From the NCBI GenBank assembly GCA_963169225.1, contig CAUJDH010000046.1, forward strand, positions 1 through 37,217: DNA of 37,217 nucleotides, given 5' to 3'. The notes under the pieces are model-generated. The model saw nothing but the letters and a program-made list of their open reading frames with translations. It did no database searches and had not been told where the DNA came from. Made by a program: the position numbers and the translations under genes. The stretch comes from Actinomycetota bacterium. GTDB taxonomy: Bacteria; Actinomycetota; Actinomycetes; S36-B12; UBA10799. Shown in pieces: positions 16,577-24,925 of this stretch (positions are counted from its first letter, which is position 1; every line of letters starts with the position of its first letter).

Positions 16577-17434
16577 ATGTCACTTGAGTTTGTTGAGTTC
16601 ACCGGAACCGAAAGCTACCTGACCGACCCAGCCTTAGAGGCCGCTGTTCGCTGTGCGCTCACGTTGGAGAAGCCGCTGTTAGTGAGAGGGGAGCCTGGGA
16701 CCGGCAAAACCTTGTTGGCTGAGGCGATCGCGGAGGCGACCGGGCTTGAGTTGATCACGTGGCACGTCAAATCCACAACTCGTGCGCAGGACGGTCTGTA
16801 TCACTACGACACGGTGCAGCGTCTATACGACAGCCGATTCGGTGACCATGATGTTCGCGATATCCGCGAATACATCCACATGGGCCCTGTCGGCAAGGCT
16901 TTCCAATCCGAGGAGCGCGTCGTGTTGTTGATCGACGAGATCGACAAAGCTGATATCGAGTTCCCTAATGACTTGCTGCACGAGCTCGACAAGATGCGGT
17001 TTGTCGTGTCTGAGACTGGCGATGAGGTGGCAGCTAAGAACCGGCCGATCGTGGTGATCACCAGCAACGCTGAGAAGGAACTGCCAGATGCATTCCTGCG
17101 GCGTTGTGTCTTCCACTTCATCGACTTCCCCGATGCCGAACTTATGCGCCAAATCGTTGAGGTGCATCACCCAGGTGTCAATGATCAACTACTTAGCCAA
17201 GCGCTCGATACGTTCTACCAAGTTCGTGAACTCGACAATTTGCGCAAGCCGCCGAGCACGAGTGAGCTCGTCGATTGGGTGACCATGCTGATCGCAGCGA
17301 GTCCAGGAAGTCAGCTCGACAAGGAGCTGGCACTCGGTTCTGAACTCCCGTATTTGGGAACTTTACTCAAGAAAGAACAAGACCTCGATTCGTTGCGTAA
17401 TCGTGGGTCACGATTCCAGCGTCCTCGGTACTAG
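16577..17434 (+). CDS. MoxR-type AAA+ ATPase
   Basis: MoxR ATPases act as chaperones that often mature or insert metal into a partner enzyme, working with a VWA-domain protein encoded next to them. The 285-residue protein has Walker A GEPGTGKT (38-45), Walker B LLIDEID (D120, E121), sensor region VVITSNAEKELPDAFLRRC with the arginine finger, and a short C-terminal lid. It is closest in feel to the group paired with CoxE-like proteins. The gene downstream (36 bases later) is that partner. The substrate enzyme is not encoded nearby, so the client is unknown. Confidence 0.9.
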   Translation: MSLEFVEFTGTESYLTDPALEAAVRCALTLEKPLLVRGEPGTGKTLLAEAIAEATGLELITWHVKSTTRAQDGLYHYDTVQRLYDSRFGDHDVRDIREYIHMGPVGKAFQSEERVVLLIDEIDKADIEFPNDLLHELDKMRFVVSETGDEVAAKNRPIVVITSNAEKELPDAFLRRCVFHFIDFPDAELMRQIVEVHHPGVNDQLLSQALDTFYQVRELDNLRKPPSTSELVDWVTMLIAASPGSQLDKELALGSELPYLGTLLKKEQDLDSLRNRGSRFQRPRY

Positions 17435-17470
17435 ATCAGCGGTACTGGGTTTAGGGGCTAGGGCGACGCC

Positions 17471-18649
17471 ATGTACATCAACTTCATCTACCGACTACGG
17501 AGCCTCGGTGTGCCTGTCGGTCCAGGTGAAGCATTGACTTTGGCTCAGGCGCTGTTGGCCGGACTTCACGAAAACTCGGTCGACGGGTTCTACTACGTGG
17601 CACGCGCGACCTTGATTCACCATGAGGGCCATCTGGATGCTTTCGACCGAGCGTTCCTGGCCGAATTTGAGGGGATCGAGGACGTGGTTCCCGAGCTCAC
17701 CGAGGAGCTGCGCAACTGGCTCGATGAAGCGATGAAGGAACGGGCTGACCAAGACGAGGAAAGCCAAGAATACGAGGAGCTTACGGCCGAACAAATCGAG
17801 GAGCTCAAGAAGCAGTTCGAAGAGCGACTTAAGGAGCAGACCGAGCGCCATGATGGCGGCCCTTATTGGATCGGCACAGGCGGTACTTCTCGATTCGGTC
17901 AAGGTGGCAAGGCCAAGTCTGGGATTAGTACCGGGAGTTCGGGTAAAGGTCGTGGCGCCATCAAGGTGGCTGATGCGCGCGCTTACCGTCCGTACCGCTC
18001 GGATGTCGTGCTGGACATCCGCCAATTCGAGGTGGCGCTCAAGCGACTGCGGGCTTTCGTGCGCGAGGGAGCCGATGAAGAACTCGACATCGAGCGCACA
18101 ATCGATGCTACTGCGCGCAATCTAGGCGATATTGAGATCGTGACTAGGCCGCCGAGTAAACCGAACACTCACGTTGTGCTCATGGCAGATGTGGGTGGCT
18201 CTATGTATCCGTACGGCGAGTTGATCTCTCGGCTGTTCAGTGCGACCAAAAAGGCGACGCATTTCAAAGACTTGCGCACGTACTACTTTCACAATTGCGT
18301 TTATGGCGAGGTTTACGAGACCGACAAATTTACCGATCCTGTGCCGATCCAGGAATTGTTACGCCAATGCGGTCCGCACTACAAGCTGATCATGGTAGGC
18401 GATGCCTATATGGCACCGTACGAACTATTGGCGCCGATGCCATATTCGGCACCAGCAGAGCTTCGTGTTTCAGGTTTGGATTGGCTGACGAGGATTCATC
18501 AGCACTTTCGCCGCTCGGCCTGGTTGAACCCTGAGCCAGAGTCGCGTTGGCGCGGTAACACGATCGAGGCTGTTGACGAGGTGTTTGATATGTACCCCAT
18601 GACAGTTGATGGGCTCAGCGAGGCCATGACTCACTTGAACCGCCGCTAG
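17471..18649 (+). CDS. VWA-domain protein, CoxE-like partner of the MoxR ATPase
   Basis: The 392-residue protein has an N-terminal helical part (1-70), a highly charged Glu-rich segment likely to form a coiled coil (about 74-126), a Gly/Ser-rich linker (about 130-165), and a C-terminal von Willebrand A domain beginning TNVVLMADVGGSM-like at 234-245 (HVVLMADVGGSM). The metal site motif is D240-V-G-G-S244, where the usual DxSxS has Gly instead of the first Ser; I believe this is usual for this subfamily. YYFHNCVYGEVYET and VGDAYMAPYELL follow. Together with MoxR it would form a chaperone pair acting on an unknown client. No signal peptide, so cytoplasmic. Confidence 0.88.
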   Translation: MYINFIYRLRSLGVPVGPGEALTLAQALLAGLHENSVDGFYYVARATLIHHEGHLDAFDRAFLAEFEGIEDVVPELTEELRNWLDEAMKERADQDEESQEYEELTAEQIEELKKQFEERLKEQTERHDGGPYWIGTGGTSRFGQGGKAKSGISTGSSGKGRGAIKVADARAYRPYRSDVVLDIRQFEVALKRLRAFVREGADEELDIERTIDATARNLGDIEIVTRPPSKPNTHVVLMADVGGSMYPYGELISRLFSATKKATHFKDLRTYYFHNCVYGEVYETDKFTDPVPIQELLRQCGPHYKLIMVGDAYMAPYELLAPMPYSAPAELRVSGLDWLTRIHQHFRRSAWLNPEPESRWRGNTIEAVDEVFDMYPMTVDGLSEAMTHLNRR

Positions 18650-18668
18650 TCACTTTGGTAACGATTAG

Positions 18669-20063
18669 CTACCGCTCGTCAGGGGTCGTCAGTTTTACCG
18701 GATCGATTGTTCGGTCATAGAGTTCGGAGGCAACACCAAGTTCGATCGCAGCATCCCGTAGTGGGATGTCCTCTTCGACAGACTTGTGCGCAATCCGGGT
18801 AGCTAAGTCGTAGCCGATCGTTGGCGCTAGCGCGGTTACCAACATCGCTGACCGGCCCACATAATCGTCGATCTTCGTGAGGTTGAGTTCCATACCCTCG
18901 ACGAACTTGGTGCGCATAGCGCCAGCACCCGAGCCAAGTAGCTTCGCTGATTCGAGTACGTGATAGATCACGACGGGTCGCATCACATTGAGTTGGAAGT
19001 TTCCTTCAGCCCCTGAGATCGAGACGGTTGTGTCGGCACCAATCACCTCGGCGCACATCATGAGCATGACTTCGGCCTGAGAGGGATTGACTTTCCCGGG
19101 CATGATTGAGGAACCAGGTTCATTGGCTGGGAACCGCAGTTCGCCAAGACCAGTGGCAGGACCTGAACCGAGCCAGCGCAAGTCTTGGGTCACTTTGAAC
19201 AAAGTGACCGCTAGGTCTTTGAGTGCCGAATGCGCGCGTACAAGTCGGTCAACGGTGGCGTTGGCGACAAAGTGATTCTTGGCCTCGGTGAACGGGAATC
19301 CGGTTTGCTCGGCCACATTGGCAATGGCGGCAGTGACGAACTCTTTAGTCGTGTTGAGCCCTGAGCCAACTGCGGTTCCTCCCAGTGCCAGCGGCAGTAG
19401 CCCGTCGTTTGCTTGACGCAGATTGTCGACCGCATCGCGCAAGGAATCGGCCCATGCCTGCCATTCTTGTCCGACAGTCAACGGAGTCGCGTCTTGCAAG
19501 TGGGTACGGCCACTCTTGACCACGTTTTGCCATTCGAGTGCCTTGTCTTCGATTGCCGCCACGAGTCCCTCGACTTGGGGGATCGTCAAATTGATGATCG
19601 TTGTATAGGCAGCAATGTGCATAGCTGTGACGAACGAATCGTTGCTGGACTGACCACGATTCACATCGTCGTTCGGGTGAATCGGTTCTTTAGATCCACG
19701 TGGGCTGCCAAGTAGTTCGTTGGCTCGGTTGGCTACGACCTCGTTGACGTTCATATTGGTCTGAGTGCCAGAACCGCTCTGCCACACCAGCAGTGGGAAC
19801 TGGTCGTCGAGCTCGCCCGCAACTACCTCGTCGCATGCTTGAACTATTGCACCGGCTTCCTCTGGGTCGAGGTCACCAAGTGAGACATGAGCTCTAGCCG
19901 CGGCCTTCTTGATATGTCCATAGGCGTGACAGACTTCGAGCGGCATACGCGGTTTTACATGTGGAAAGTTCTCAAGTGCTCGTTGAGTTTGGGCACCCCA
20001 GTAGCGTTCGTCGTCTACTGGGATCTCACCTAATCCGTCGGATTCGATCCGTGACTCGCTCAC
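18669..20063 (-). CDS. fumC: Fumarate hydratase, class II
   Basis: FumC hydrates fumarate to malate in the citric acid cycle without an iron-sulfur cluster. The protein is 464 residues from the GTG at 20063 and opens with SRIESDGLGEIPVDDERYWG, as in the family. SGSGTQTNMNVNEV, GRTHLQDATPLTVGQEW, and the signature GSSIMPGKVNPSQAE are all present, so the enzyme should be active. Another GTG at 20108 would add 15 residues with no family match; GAGAGG upstream of 20063 supports the shorter form. It converges on the VWA gene with only about 20 bases between them. Confidence 0.96.
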   Translation of the reverse strand: MSESRIESDGLGEIPVDDERYWGAQTQRALENFPHVKPRMPLEVCHAYGHIKKAAARAHVSLGDLDPEEAGAIVQACDEVVAGELDDQFPLLVWQSGSGTQTNMNVNEVVANRANELLGSPRGSKEPIHPNDDVNRGQSSNDSFVTAMHIAAYTTIINLTIPQVEGLVAAIEDKALEWQNVVKSGRTHLQDATPLTVGQEWQAWADSLRDAVDNLRQANDGLLPLALGGTAVGSGLNTTKEFVTAAIANVAEQTGFPFTEAKNHFVANATVDRLVRAHSALKDLAVTLFKVTQDLRWLGSGPATGLGELRFPANEPGSSIMPGKVNPSQAEVMLMMCAEVIGADTTVSISGAEGNFQLNVMRPVVIYHVLESAKLLGSGAGAMRTKFVEGMELNLTKIDDYVGRSAMLVTALAPTIGYDLATRIAHKSVEEDIPLRDAAIELGVASELYDRTIDPVKLTTPDER

Positions 20064-20149
20064 CTTAGATGCCTCTCGTTCGCTACTTTTATGAAGTGCT
20101 TCTCCCACTTATTCTTTAGGTAGTTTCTAACTCTGTCTTATAACGCATT

Positions 20150-20181
20150 GATGGTGGGAAGCAAGCTTGCTTCCCACCATC
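20150..20181. terminator. 32-base perfect palindrome, probable terminator of the downstream-facing hydrolase gene
   Basis: GATGGTGGGAAGCAAG (20150-20165) is followed directly by its exact reverse complement (20166-20181), so a 14-base-pair stem with a four-base loop forms on either strand. It lies 14 bases past the stop of the Ntn-hydrolase gene and about 85 bases before the fumC start on the same strand. There is no T-run, so it may be a weak or factor-dependent terminator, or a binding site. Confidence 0.6.
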
Positions 20182-20195
20182 ACTGCGTAACCACT

Positions 20196-21299
20196 CTAGG
20201 ATTTAGCCGGCAATGGCATCATCGCGTCGGTTGCATCGCCACCGAGCGGGTTGAGCTTGGCAAGCAGTGCGATCTGAATCTCCTCTTTCTTGGACAGTTC
20301 CGTCAGGTCGAATGACGAATAGTTGAAGGAGTTGTATGTGCGTAGCAGCCACTTGCCTCGATCAAGATCAGCAAGTGTCGTCCATGAGGTGTATTCGCTG
20401 AGCGGTGCTTTGTCGTTCAGCTGTGTACCCGGGAAGTCGGACTTCTGGCCGGGGTCGATGGTAGCTCCACGGACTCGGTCGAAGTTGTTCATCACTCGAC
20501 TCAGCGTCACGAGAGCAAAGTCTGGGTCGTTTTCTTTCTCGGTGAAGGTCGAGTAGTAGACCGCTTTGATGAAACGGCCAGCCGAGGTATTTGAGGACGG
20601 GATGTTCGCGGTCGCAATACCTGAGTCTGGCTGCTGTACTTCGAGATCGCCGAACTTCGCTGTGGATACATCCACATTGCTGAGCTGGGTGTAGTTTCCG
20701 AGGTTGGTGAGATGCCATTCGAAAGTTGGTCCATTGGTCATGACGCCGACTGGATTGTCGATGACCTTCAGCTCGCCGTTGTGGAACTCGATAACGAGAG
20801 CCTTGCCCGACTTGTCGCGGATGTTGAAGTGGAATGGGAACGCCAAGTCTCCAACCAAGGTGATCTTGGTCAGGAAGATGCTCTCATCTTGTAAAGCAGC
20901 TTTGACCTCGTCGACGCTTGCGAAGTTTGACAGCACCCACGAGCCAACGTCGGTGGCATCGATCATCTTCTTGGTGTTCTTCGCAGCTTCTTCAGCGCCA
21001 GCAACTGTTGGGTACGAGAGCAGGCTGCAGGTGACGCCCTCCGAGTTCATGCCTTCGATGACCTTGACGTCAGCAGGCGTGAGCGGGTCAGTAGCGGTTG
21101 GCATGCGGTCAGGTGCTCCCACGGCGATGAACGGGTACTTGGACTCGTACTTGACCGGGTCATTGTCTCCAGCCTTGGTCTCAAACGGAGTTCCTGCCGG
21201 TACATAGAGAACTGCATAAACTTCTTCGATATCAAGTTCGAGCGTACGGCCGTGGTAATGCTTGCCGTTGAGATCTGTATAGCCGAGCGTTGTGCACAT
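20196..21299 (-). CDS. Choloylglycine hydrolase / penicillin V acylase family (Ntn-hydrolase, linear amide C-N hydrolase)
   Basis: These enzymes cut linear amides such as conjugated bile salts, penicillin V or acyl-homoserine lactones, using Cys2 exposed after Met1 removal. The 367-residue protein starts MCTTLGYTD with Cys2 and has R18 in HGRTLELD, VGVMTNGPTFEWHLTNLGNY (oxyanion Asn) and SAGRFIKAVYY (the late Arg). The position equal to Asp21 of bile-salt hydrolases is Glu21, and the Asn/Tyr82 position reads Ser (CSLLSYP), so it is neither a clear bile-salt hydrolase nor a clear penicillin acylase. The start at 21299 is set by Cys2 and by AAGAGAGG just upstream; the open frame runs on to 21521 but that part has no match. 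No signal peptide, hence cytoplasmic. Confidence 0.9.
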   Translation of the reverse strand: MCTTLGYTDLNGKHYHGRTLELDIEEVYAVLYVPAGTPFETKAGDNDPVKYESKYPFIAVGAPDRMPTATDPLTPADVKVIEGMNSEGVTCSLLSYPTVAGAEEAAKNTKKMIDATDVGSWVLSNFASVDEVKAALQDESIFLTKITLVGDLAFPFHFNIRDKSGKALVIEFHNGELKVIDNPVGVMTNGPTFEWHLTNLGNYTQLSNVDVSTAKFGDLEVQQPDSGIATANIPSSNTSAGRFIKAVYYSTFTEKENDPDFALVTLSRVMNNFDRVRGATIDPGQKSDFPGTQLNDKAPLSEYTSWTTLADLDRGKWLLRTYNSFNYSSFDLTELSKKEEIQIALLAKLNPLGGDATDAMMPLPAKS

Positions 21300-21519
21300 A
21301 GTGTGATGCCTCTCTTGATCTACTGGATGTGTGGGTTCTTGGTCATTCCAGCTCTGTTGCAGGCTATTACTACCGCAGGTCATTACGCAAAATAGGTAGG
21401 AGATTGGCCGGCTCCTCGTCAATGCCAGGACAGTTGCACCGAGGATGGCTGGTCCGATGGAAGTACCATTACAATTGGAAGTGACGATTCGGAACTCCCA
21501 CCCTATAGAGAGGTAGACC

Positions 21520-21969
21520 ATGGCCGACGAGACTCATGGCGAAATTGAAATCAATGCTGATGCAGCCAAAGTGATGGATGTTATTGCTGACCTCGCTGTT
21601 TATAACGAGTGGGCCGACGGCGTCAATAGCATCGAAGTGTTGACCGAGACCGACAACGGTCGGCCTGATACCGCGCTATTCGACTTTGCTTCTGGTCCGA
21701 TCAAAGACAAGTTCACTTTGCAGTACGACTGGAGTCACGAAGAGTCTGAAGGCTTCGTCACTTGGGAAATTTCGGAGCCTGGTCAGGTACTCACTCAAGA
21801 AGAAGGCAAATACACCGTCGTTGATTTGGAAGACGGAAAATCCCGTGTCCTATACGACCTCATGGTGGACGTTTCGATCCCACTGCCTGGAATGCTCAAG
21901 CGCAAGGCGGAAAAGAAGATGGTCGAAACAGCACTAAAAGGTTTGAAGAAGCGGGTCGAGTCGCTCTAG
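21520..21969 (+). CDS. SRPBCC-superfamily (START/polyketide-cyclase-like) protein
   Basis: The 149-residue protein has the helix-grip pattern of the SRPBCC fold: an N-terminal strand EIEINADAAKVMDVIADLAVYNEWADGV-like start, alternating strands with FDFASGPIKDKFTLQYDW and VTWEISEPGQVL, and a long C-terminal helix GMLKRKAEKKMVETALKGL. Such proteins bind hydrophobic ligands, and similar ones are plentiful in actinobacteria without a set function. GAGAGG precedes the ATG. It is divergent from the hydrolase gene and followed 10 bases later by the lipoprotein gene. No enzymatic role can be assigned. Confidence 0.85.
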   Translation: MADETHGEIEINADAAKVMDVIADLAVYNEWADGVNSIEVLTETDNGRPDTALFDFASGPIKDKFTLQYDWSHEESEGFVTWEISEPGQVLTQEEGKYTVVDLEDGKSRVLYDLMVDVSIPLPGMLKRKAEKKMVETALKGLKKRVESL

Positions 21970-21979
21970 AGTACGGAGC

Positions 21980-22393
21980 ATGGCTAAATATTCGCGAGTT
22001 CTCGTTGCATCAGCTGCTGCAGTAGCAGCCACGGCCTTTGTCGCGGGTTGTAGTGCGAACTCCTCAAGCGAACCAAGCCCATCGGCTACCGAGTCGGTAA
22101 CGGGCTCACCAACAAATTCGCCCACCGGTTCACCAACAAACACCCAAGGTAGTGGTGCAAATTGCACTCTGGCATCGATCAAACCAGTAATCCCCGCTAG
22201 CTACAAGATCGTCAAGTTTCAGTGCAATAACTTTGACGGAACTAACTGGGCAGTGGTCACTACAACCCCTGGGCCTGAGTCATTCTTCCTCAAGGACGAG
22301 AACAACCAGTGGAACGCTTTGAAAGCCTCTGATGTCTGTGGCACAGCAAGTGCTGGGCTGCCAGTTCAGATTTTGGCTTACTGCCCAGCCTAG
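21980..22393 (+). CDS. Small lipoprotein of unknown function
   Basis: The 137-residue protein has a lipoprotein signal peptide with lipobox VAGC (Cys24), then a Ser/Pro/Thr linker with short repeats (GSPTNSPTGSPTNT near residues 42-55). The small mature domain (about 58-137) has four cysteines, CTLASIKPV, FQCNNFDG, DVCGTASAG and a final AYCP, which could form two disulfides. It would be anchored on the outer face of the membrane. It starts 10 bases after the SRPBCC gene with a GGAG ribosome site and is probably in the same operon. No known family was recognised. Confidence 0.8.
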   Translation: MAKYSRVLVASAAAVAATAFVAGCSANSSSEPSPSATESVTGSPTNSPTGSPTNTQGSGANCTLASIKPVIPASYKIVKFQCNNFDGTNWAVVTTTPGPESFFLKDENNQWNALKASDVCGTASAGLPVQILAYCPA

Positions 22394-22436
22394 ATCTCAC
22401 TACCTACTTTGCCCAAACAGCGTCTAGGGGCGCTGC

Positions 22437-22835
22437 CTAATGCGCGCGGGTAATTGCTTCGACGATCGGAACGTCTGGCCCCAACCAGTCAACGCTCAAG
22501 ACTTCATCAAAATCTAGCCACGCAATTTGATCGTGTTCGCGACCGATATGTGGTTCGCCGTCAGAAATCTCCACTAACCAGACGCGCATTTCCCAATTGT
22601 TGACGACTGGCCATGCGCCGCCATCGGGGTTGCTGATCTCATCGCCAATCGTGATCTCGACGCCAAGCTCCTCATGGATCTCGCGTACGAGTGCTTGTTC
22701 GACGGTTTCACCGTTCTCAACTTTGCCTCCGGGGAACTCCCACGAACCGGCAAAAGACTTAGGGGCCTTGCGGCGCGCGCTGAGAAGGCGCTGAGGGTTC
22801 TCCAGCGAGTCCACAATGGCGGCGGCAACGATCAT
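22437..22835 (-). CDS. Nudix hydrolase, MutT-like (8-oxo-dGTP diphosphatase type)
   Basis: MutT-type enzymes remove oxidised dGTP from the nucleotide pool. The product is 132 residues from the ATG at 22835 (MIVAAAIVDS), with ARRKAPKSFAGSWEFPGGK typical of MutT and a complete Nudix box beginning GGKVENGETVEQALVREIHE and ending EELGV. I chose this ATG because it matches the family length and has CATGAT six bases upstream; in-frame ATG at 22850 or TTG at 22856 would add 5-7 residues. It follows the M13 peptidase on the same strand. Substrate is inferred from the family only. Confidence 0.9.
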   Translation of the reverse strand: MIVAAAIVDSLENPQRLLSARRKAPKSFAGSWEFPGGKVENGETVEQALVREIHEELGVEITIGDEISNPDGGAWPVVNNWEMRVWLVEISDGEPHIGREHDQIAWLDFDEVLSVDWLGPDVPIVEAITRAH

Positions 22836-22901
22836 GTACACATCATGCATGATCAACTATGTGTCGCGCGCATCGCGGCTAGGATTCCGGATTTGAACGA
22901 G

Positions 22902-24866
22902 CTACCAGATTGCCACGCGGTCATTCGGATCAAGCCACAACTCGTCGTCGGACTCGACGTTGAAGGCGCTGTAAAACTGCGGAACATTGCGCACAGTTGC
23001 GTTGCAGCGAACATCCATTGGGCTATGCGGATCAATCGCCAGTAGCCGAAGTGCCTCTTGTTCGCGGGCTTTGCCGCGCCAAACCTGGGCCCAGCCACAC
23101 AACACGCGTTGCATGCCGGTCAGGCCGTCCAGTTCGGGGGATTCTGCGCCATCTAGCCATAGTTCGTAGGCATGTGCAGCGAGCGTGAGTCCGCCTAGGT
23201 CTCCGATGTTCTCGCCGACTGTCAGTTCTCCGTTGACTTTGGTTCCAGGAGCATCGATTGTCTCGTAGCCATTGAACTGGTTGATCAATTTGCCAGCTCT
23301 AGCGTCGAACTCCTCGCGGTCTGCGTCGGTCCACCAGTTGTTGAGATTTCCGATTCCGTCGTATTTGGAACCCTGGTCGTCGAAACCGTGACTGATCTCG
23401 TGGGCAATCACGGCACCGATCCCACCGAAGTTGACAGCGTCCTCAGCTTCGGGGTCGAAGAATGGCGGCTGCAAGATCGCGGCAGGGAACACGATCTCGT
23501 TCATTCCCGGGTTGTAGTAGGCGTTGACGGTCTGCGGAAGCATGAACCACTCATCACGGTCAACAGGTCCGCCGAGCTTGGCCAGTTCGCGATCCATCTC
23601 GAAGGCGTTGGCGCGACTGATATTGCCAATCAGATCGCCGGGCACGATCTCGAGAGCTGAGTAGTCACGCCACTTATTCGGGTAGCCGATCTTGGGGTTG
23701 AAGGTGGCGAGTTTTTCAAGTGCGCGCACTTTAGTTTCGTCCGACATCCATTCCAGCTCATCGATGTGATCCTGGAATGCGCGAATGATCGCGGCCACAA
23801 GGCGTTCCATATGTTCCTTGGAGCTGGCAGGGAAGTGGCGTTCCACATAAACCCGTCCCAGTGCTTCGCCCAGGACGCCTTCGACGAGCCCGACGCCACG
23901 CTTCCAGCGTTCGCGGATCTCGGGTGTGCCAGTGAGAGTCGTGCCGTAGAACGCAAAGTTCTCAGCCACGAACTCGTCTGAGAGGTAGGGGGCCATCGCG
24001 TGGATCGTGTGCCAGCGCAACCAATTTTGAAGCTGATCAAGGTCGGCTTCGCCAATGATCTCGCCCAGGCCTTCGATGAAGCTTGGTTGGCGCACATTGA
24101 CATCGCTAAAGGTTTCGTCCGAAACGCCAGCGCCCTTGAGCCACTGCGACCATTGATAACTTCCCGAAAGTATGTCGAGATCTGTCCGCTTGGTTGGGTT
24201 GTGTGTCTTGGTGGCATCGCGGGTTTCGGTGTTTTCCCAATGTTTGCTGGCGAGCTTCGTCTCGAGATCCATGACCGACTCGGCAAAGGACTTAGCATCG
24301 CTCACTCCGGCAAGCTCTGCCATGCGCTCCACATGAGCTAGATAGGCTGCGCGGATCTCAGCGAATTCGTCCTGGCGGTAGTACATCTCGTCCGGAAGAC
24401 TCAAACCGCCTTGAGACAAGTTGATCGTGTATTTGGTGGCATCGTCGCTGTCGGTGTCGACCCAAGGGTAGGTGAGGCCGGAGATGCCAAAGCGCGCAAA
24501 TGATCCAAGTAGTTCGACGAATTCATCTAGTGAGTTGACCTCATCGATCTGGGCCAGCAATGGTTCAAGTGGCGTGGCACCGCGAGCGTTGATTGCATCG
24601 GTATCCATAAAATCTGCGTAGAGGACAGCGATCTTCTCTGCGTCAGTGGCGGCAGTGTCGCTTGGGGTTACGCCATCGGAGAGTTCCTCGATAATCGCCT
24701 TGATATCGAGCTCGGCCTGGTCGTGGAGCCGTCGGAATTCGCCATCACGGCTTCGGTCGGCAGGGATCTCGGCCGTGTCTAGCCATTTGCCATTCACATG
24801 ACGGAACAAATCATCTTGTGGTCGGGTGGTCTGATCAAATTGGGAAATATCGATTCCTGAGCGCAT
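22902..24866 (-). CDS. M13 family zinc metallopeptidase (neprilysin/Zmp1-like)
   Basis: The 654-residue protein is a full-length M13 peptidase and resembles mycobacterial Zmp1 (Rv0198c) in length and N-terminus (SGIDISQ, RPQDDLFRHVNGKWL). The zinc site HEISH is at about residues 489-493, GENIGDLGG supplies the third ligand downstream, and NAYYNP is the M13 substrate-binding motif. There is no clear signal peptide or membrane anchor, as in Zmp1. The start could be ATG at 24866 or TTG at 24878; neither has a ribosome site. It is divergent from cutC with about 60 bases between, and mutT follows. Physiological substrates are unknown. Confidence 0.94.
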   Translation of the reverse strand: MRSGIDISQFDQTTRPQDDLFRHVNGKWLDTAEIPADRSRDGEFRRLHDQAELDIKAIIEELSDGVTPSDTAATDAEKIAVLYADFMDTDAINARGATPLEPLLAQIDEVNSLDEFVELLGSFARFGISGLTYPWVDTDSDDATKYTINLSQGGLSLPDEMYYRQDEFAEIRAAYLAHVERMAELAGVSDAKSFAESVMDLETKLASKHWENTETRDATKTHNPTKRTDLDILSGSYQWSQWLKGAGVSDETFSDVNVRQPSFIEGLGEIIGEADLDQLQNWLRWHTIHAMAPYLSDEFVAENFAFYGTTLTGTPEIRERWKRGVGLVEGVLGEALGRVYVERHFPASSKEHMERLVAAIIRAFQDHIDELEWMSDETKVRALEKLATFNPKIGYPNKWRDYSALEIVPGDLIGNISRANAFEMDRELAKLGGPVDRDEWFMLPQTVNAYYNPGMNEIVFPAAILQPPFFDPEAEDAVNFGGIGAVIAHEISHGFDDQGSKYDGIGNLNNWWTDADREEFDARAGKLINQFNGYETIDAPGTKVNGELTVGENIGDLGGLTLAAHAYELWLDGAESPELDGLTGMQRVLCGWAQVWRGKAREQEALRLLAIDPHSPMDVRCNATVRNVPQFYSAFNVESDDELWLDPNDRVAIW

Positions 24867-24925
24867 AGAGGTACTCAATCACGTTGCTGAAGCGCGATCA
24901 ACTAGCTGGTACGAGATAATGAACT

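Noticed and set aside
18240-18245. Degenerate MIDAS motif as a sign of a broken VWA gene
   Set aside because: The rest of the domain is intact and DVGGS appears to be the normal form in this subfamily, so the gene is not called a pseudogene.
22418-22435. CAGCG/CGCTG hairpin between the lipoprotein gene and mutT
   Set aside because: Only five pairs with no proper T-run, too weak to call a terminator.
22842-22853. 12-base palindrome ATCATGCATGAT at the mutT start
   Set aside because: Short, made of repeated ATG/CAT units around a start codon, and likely chance; not enough to call an operator.
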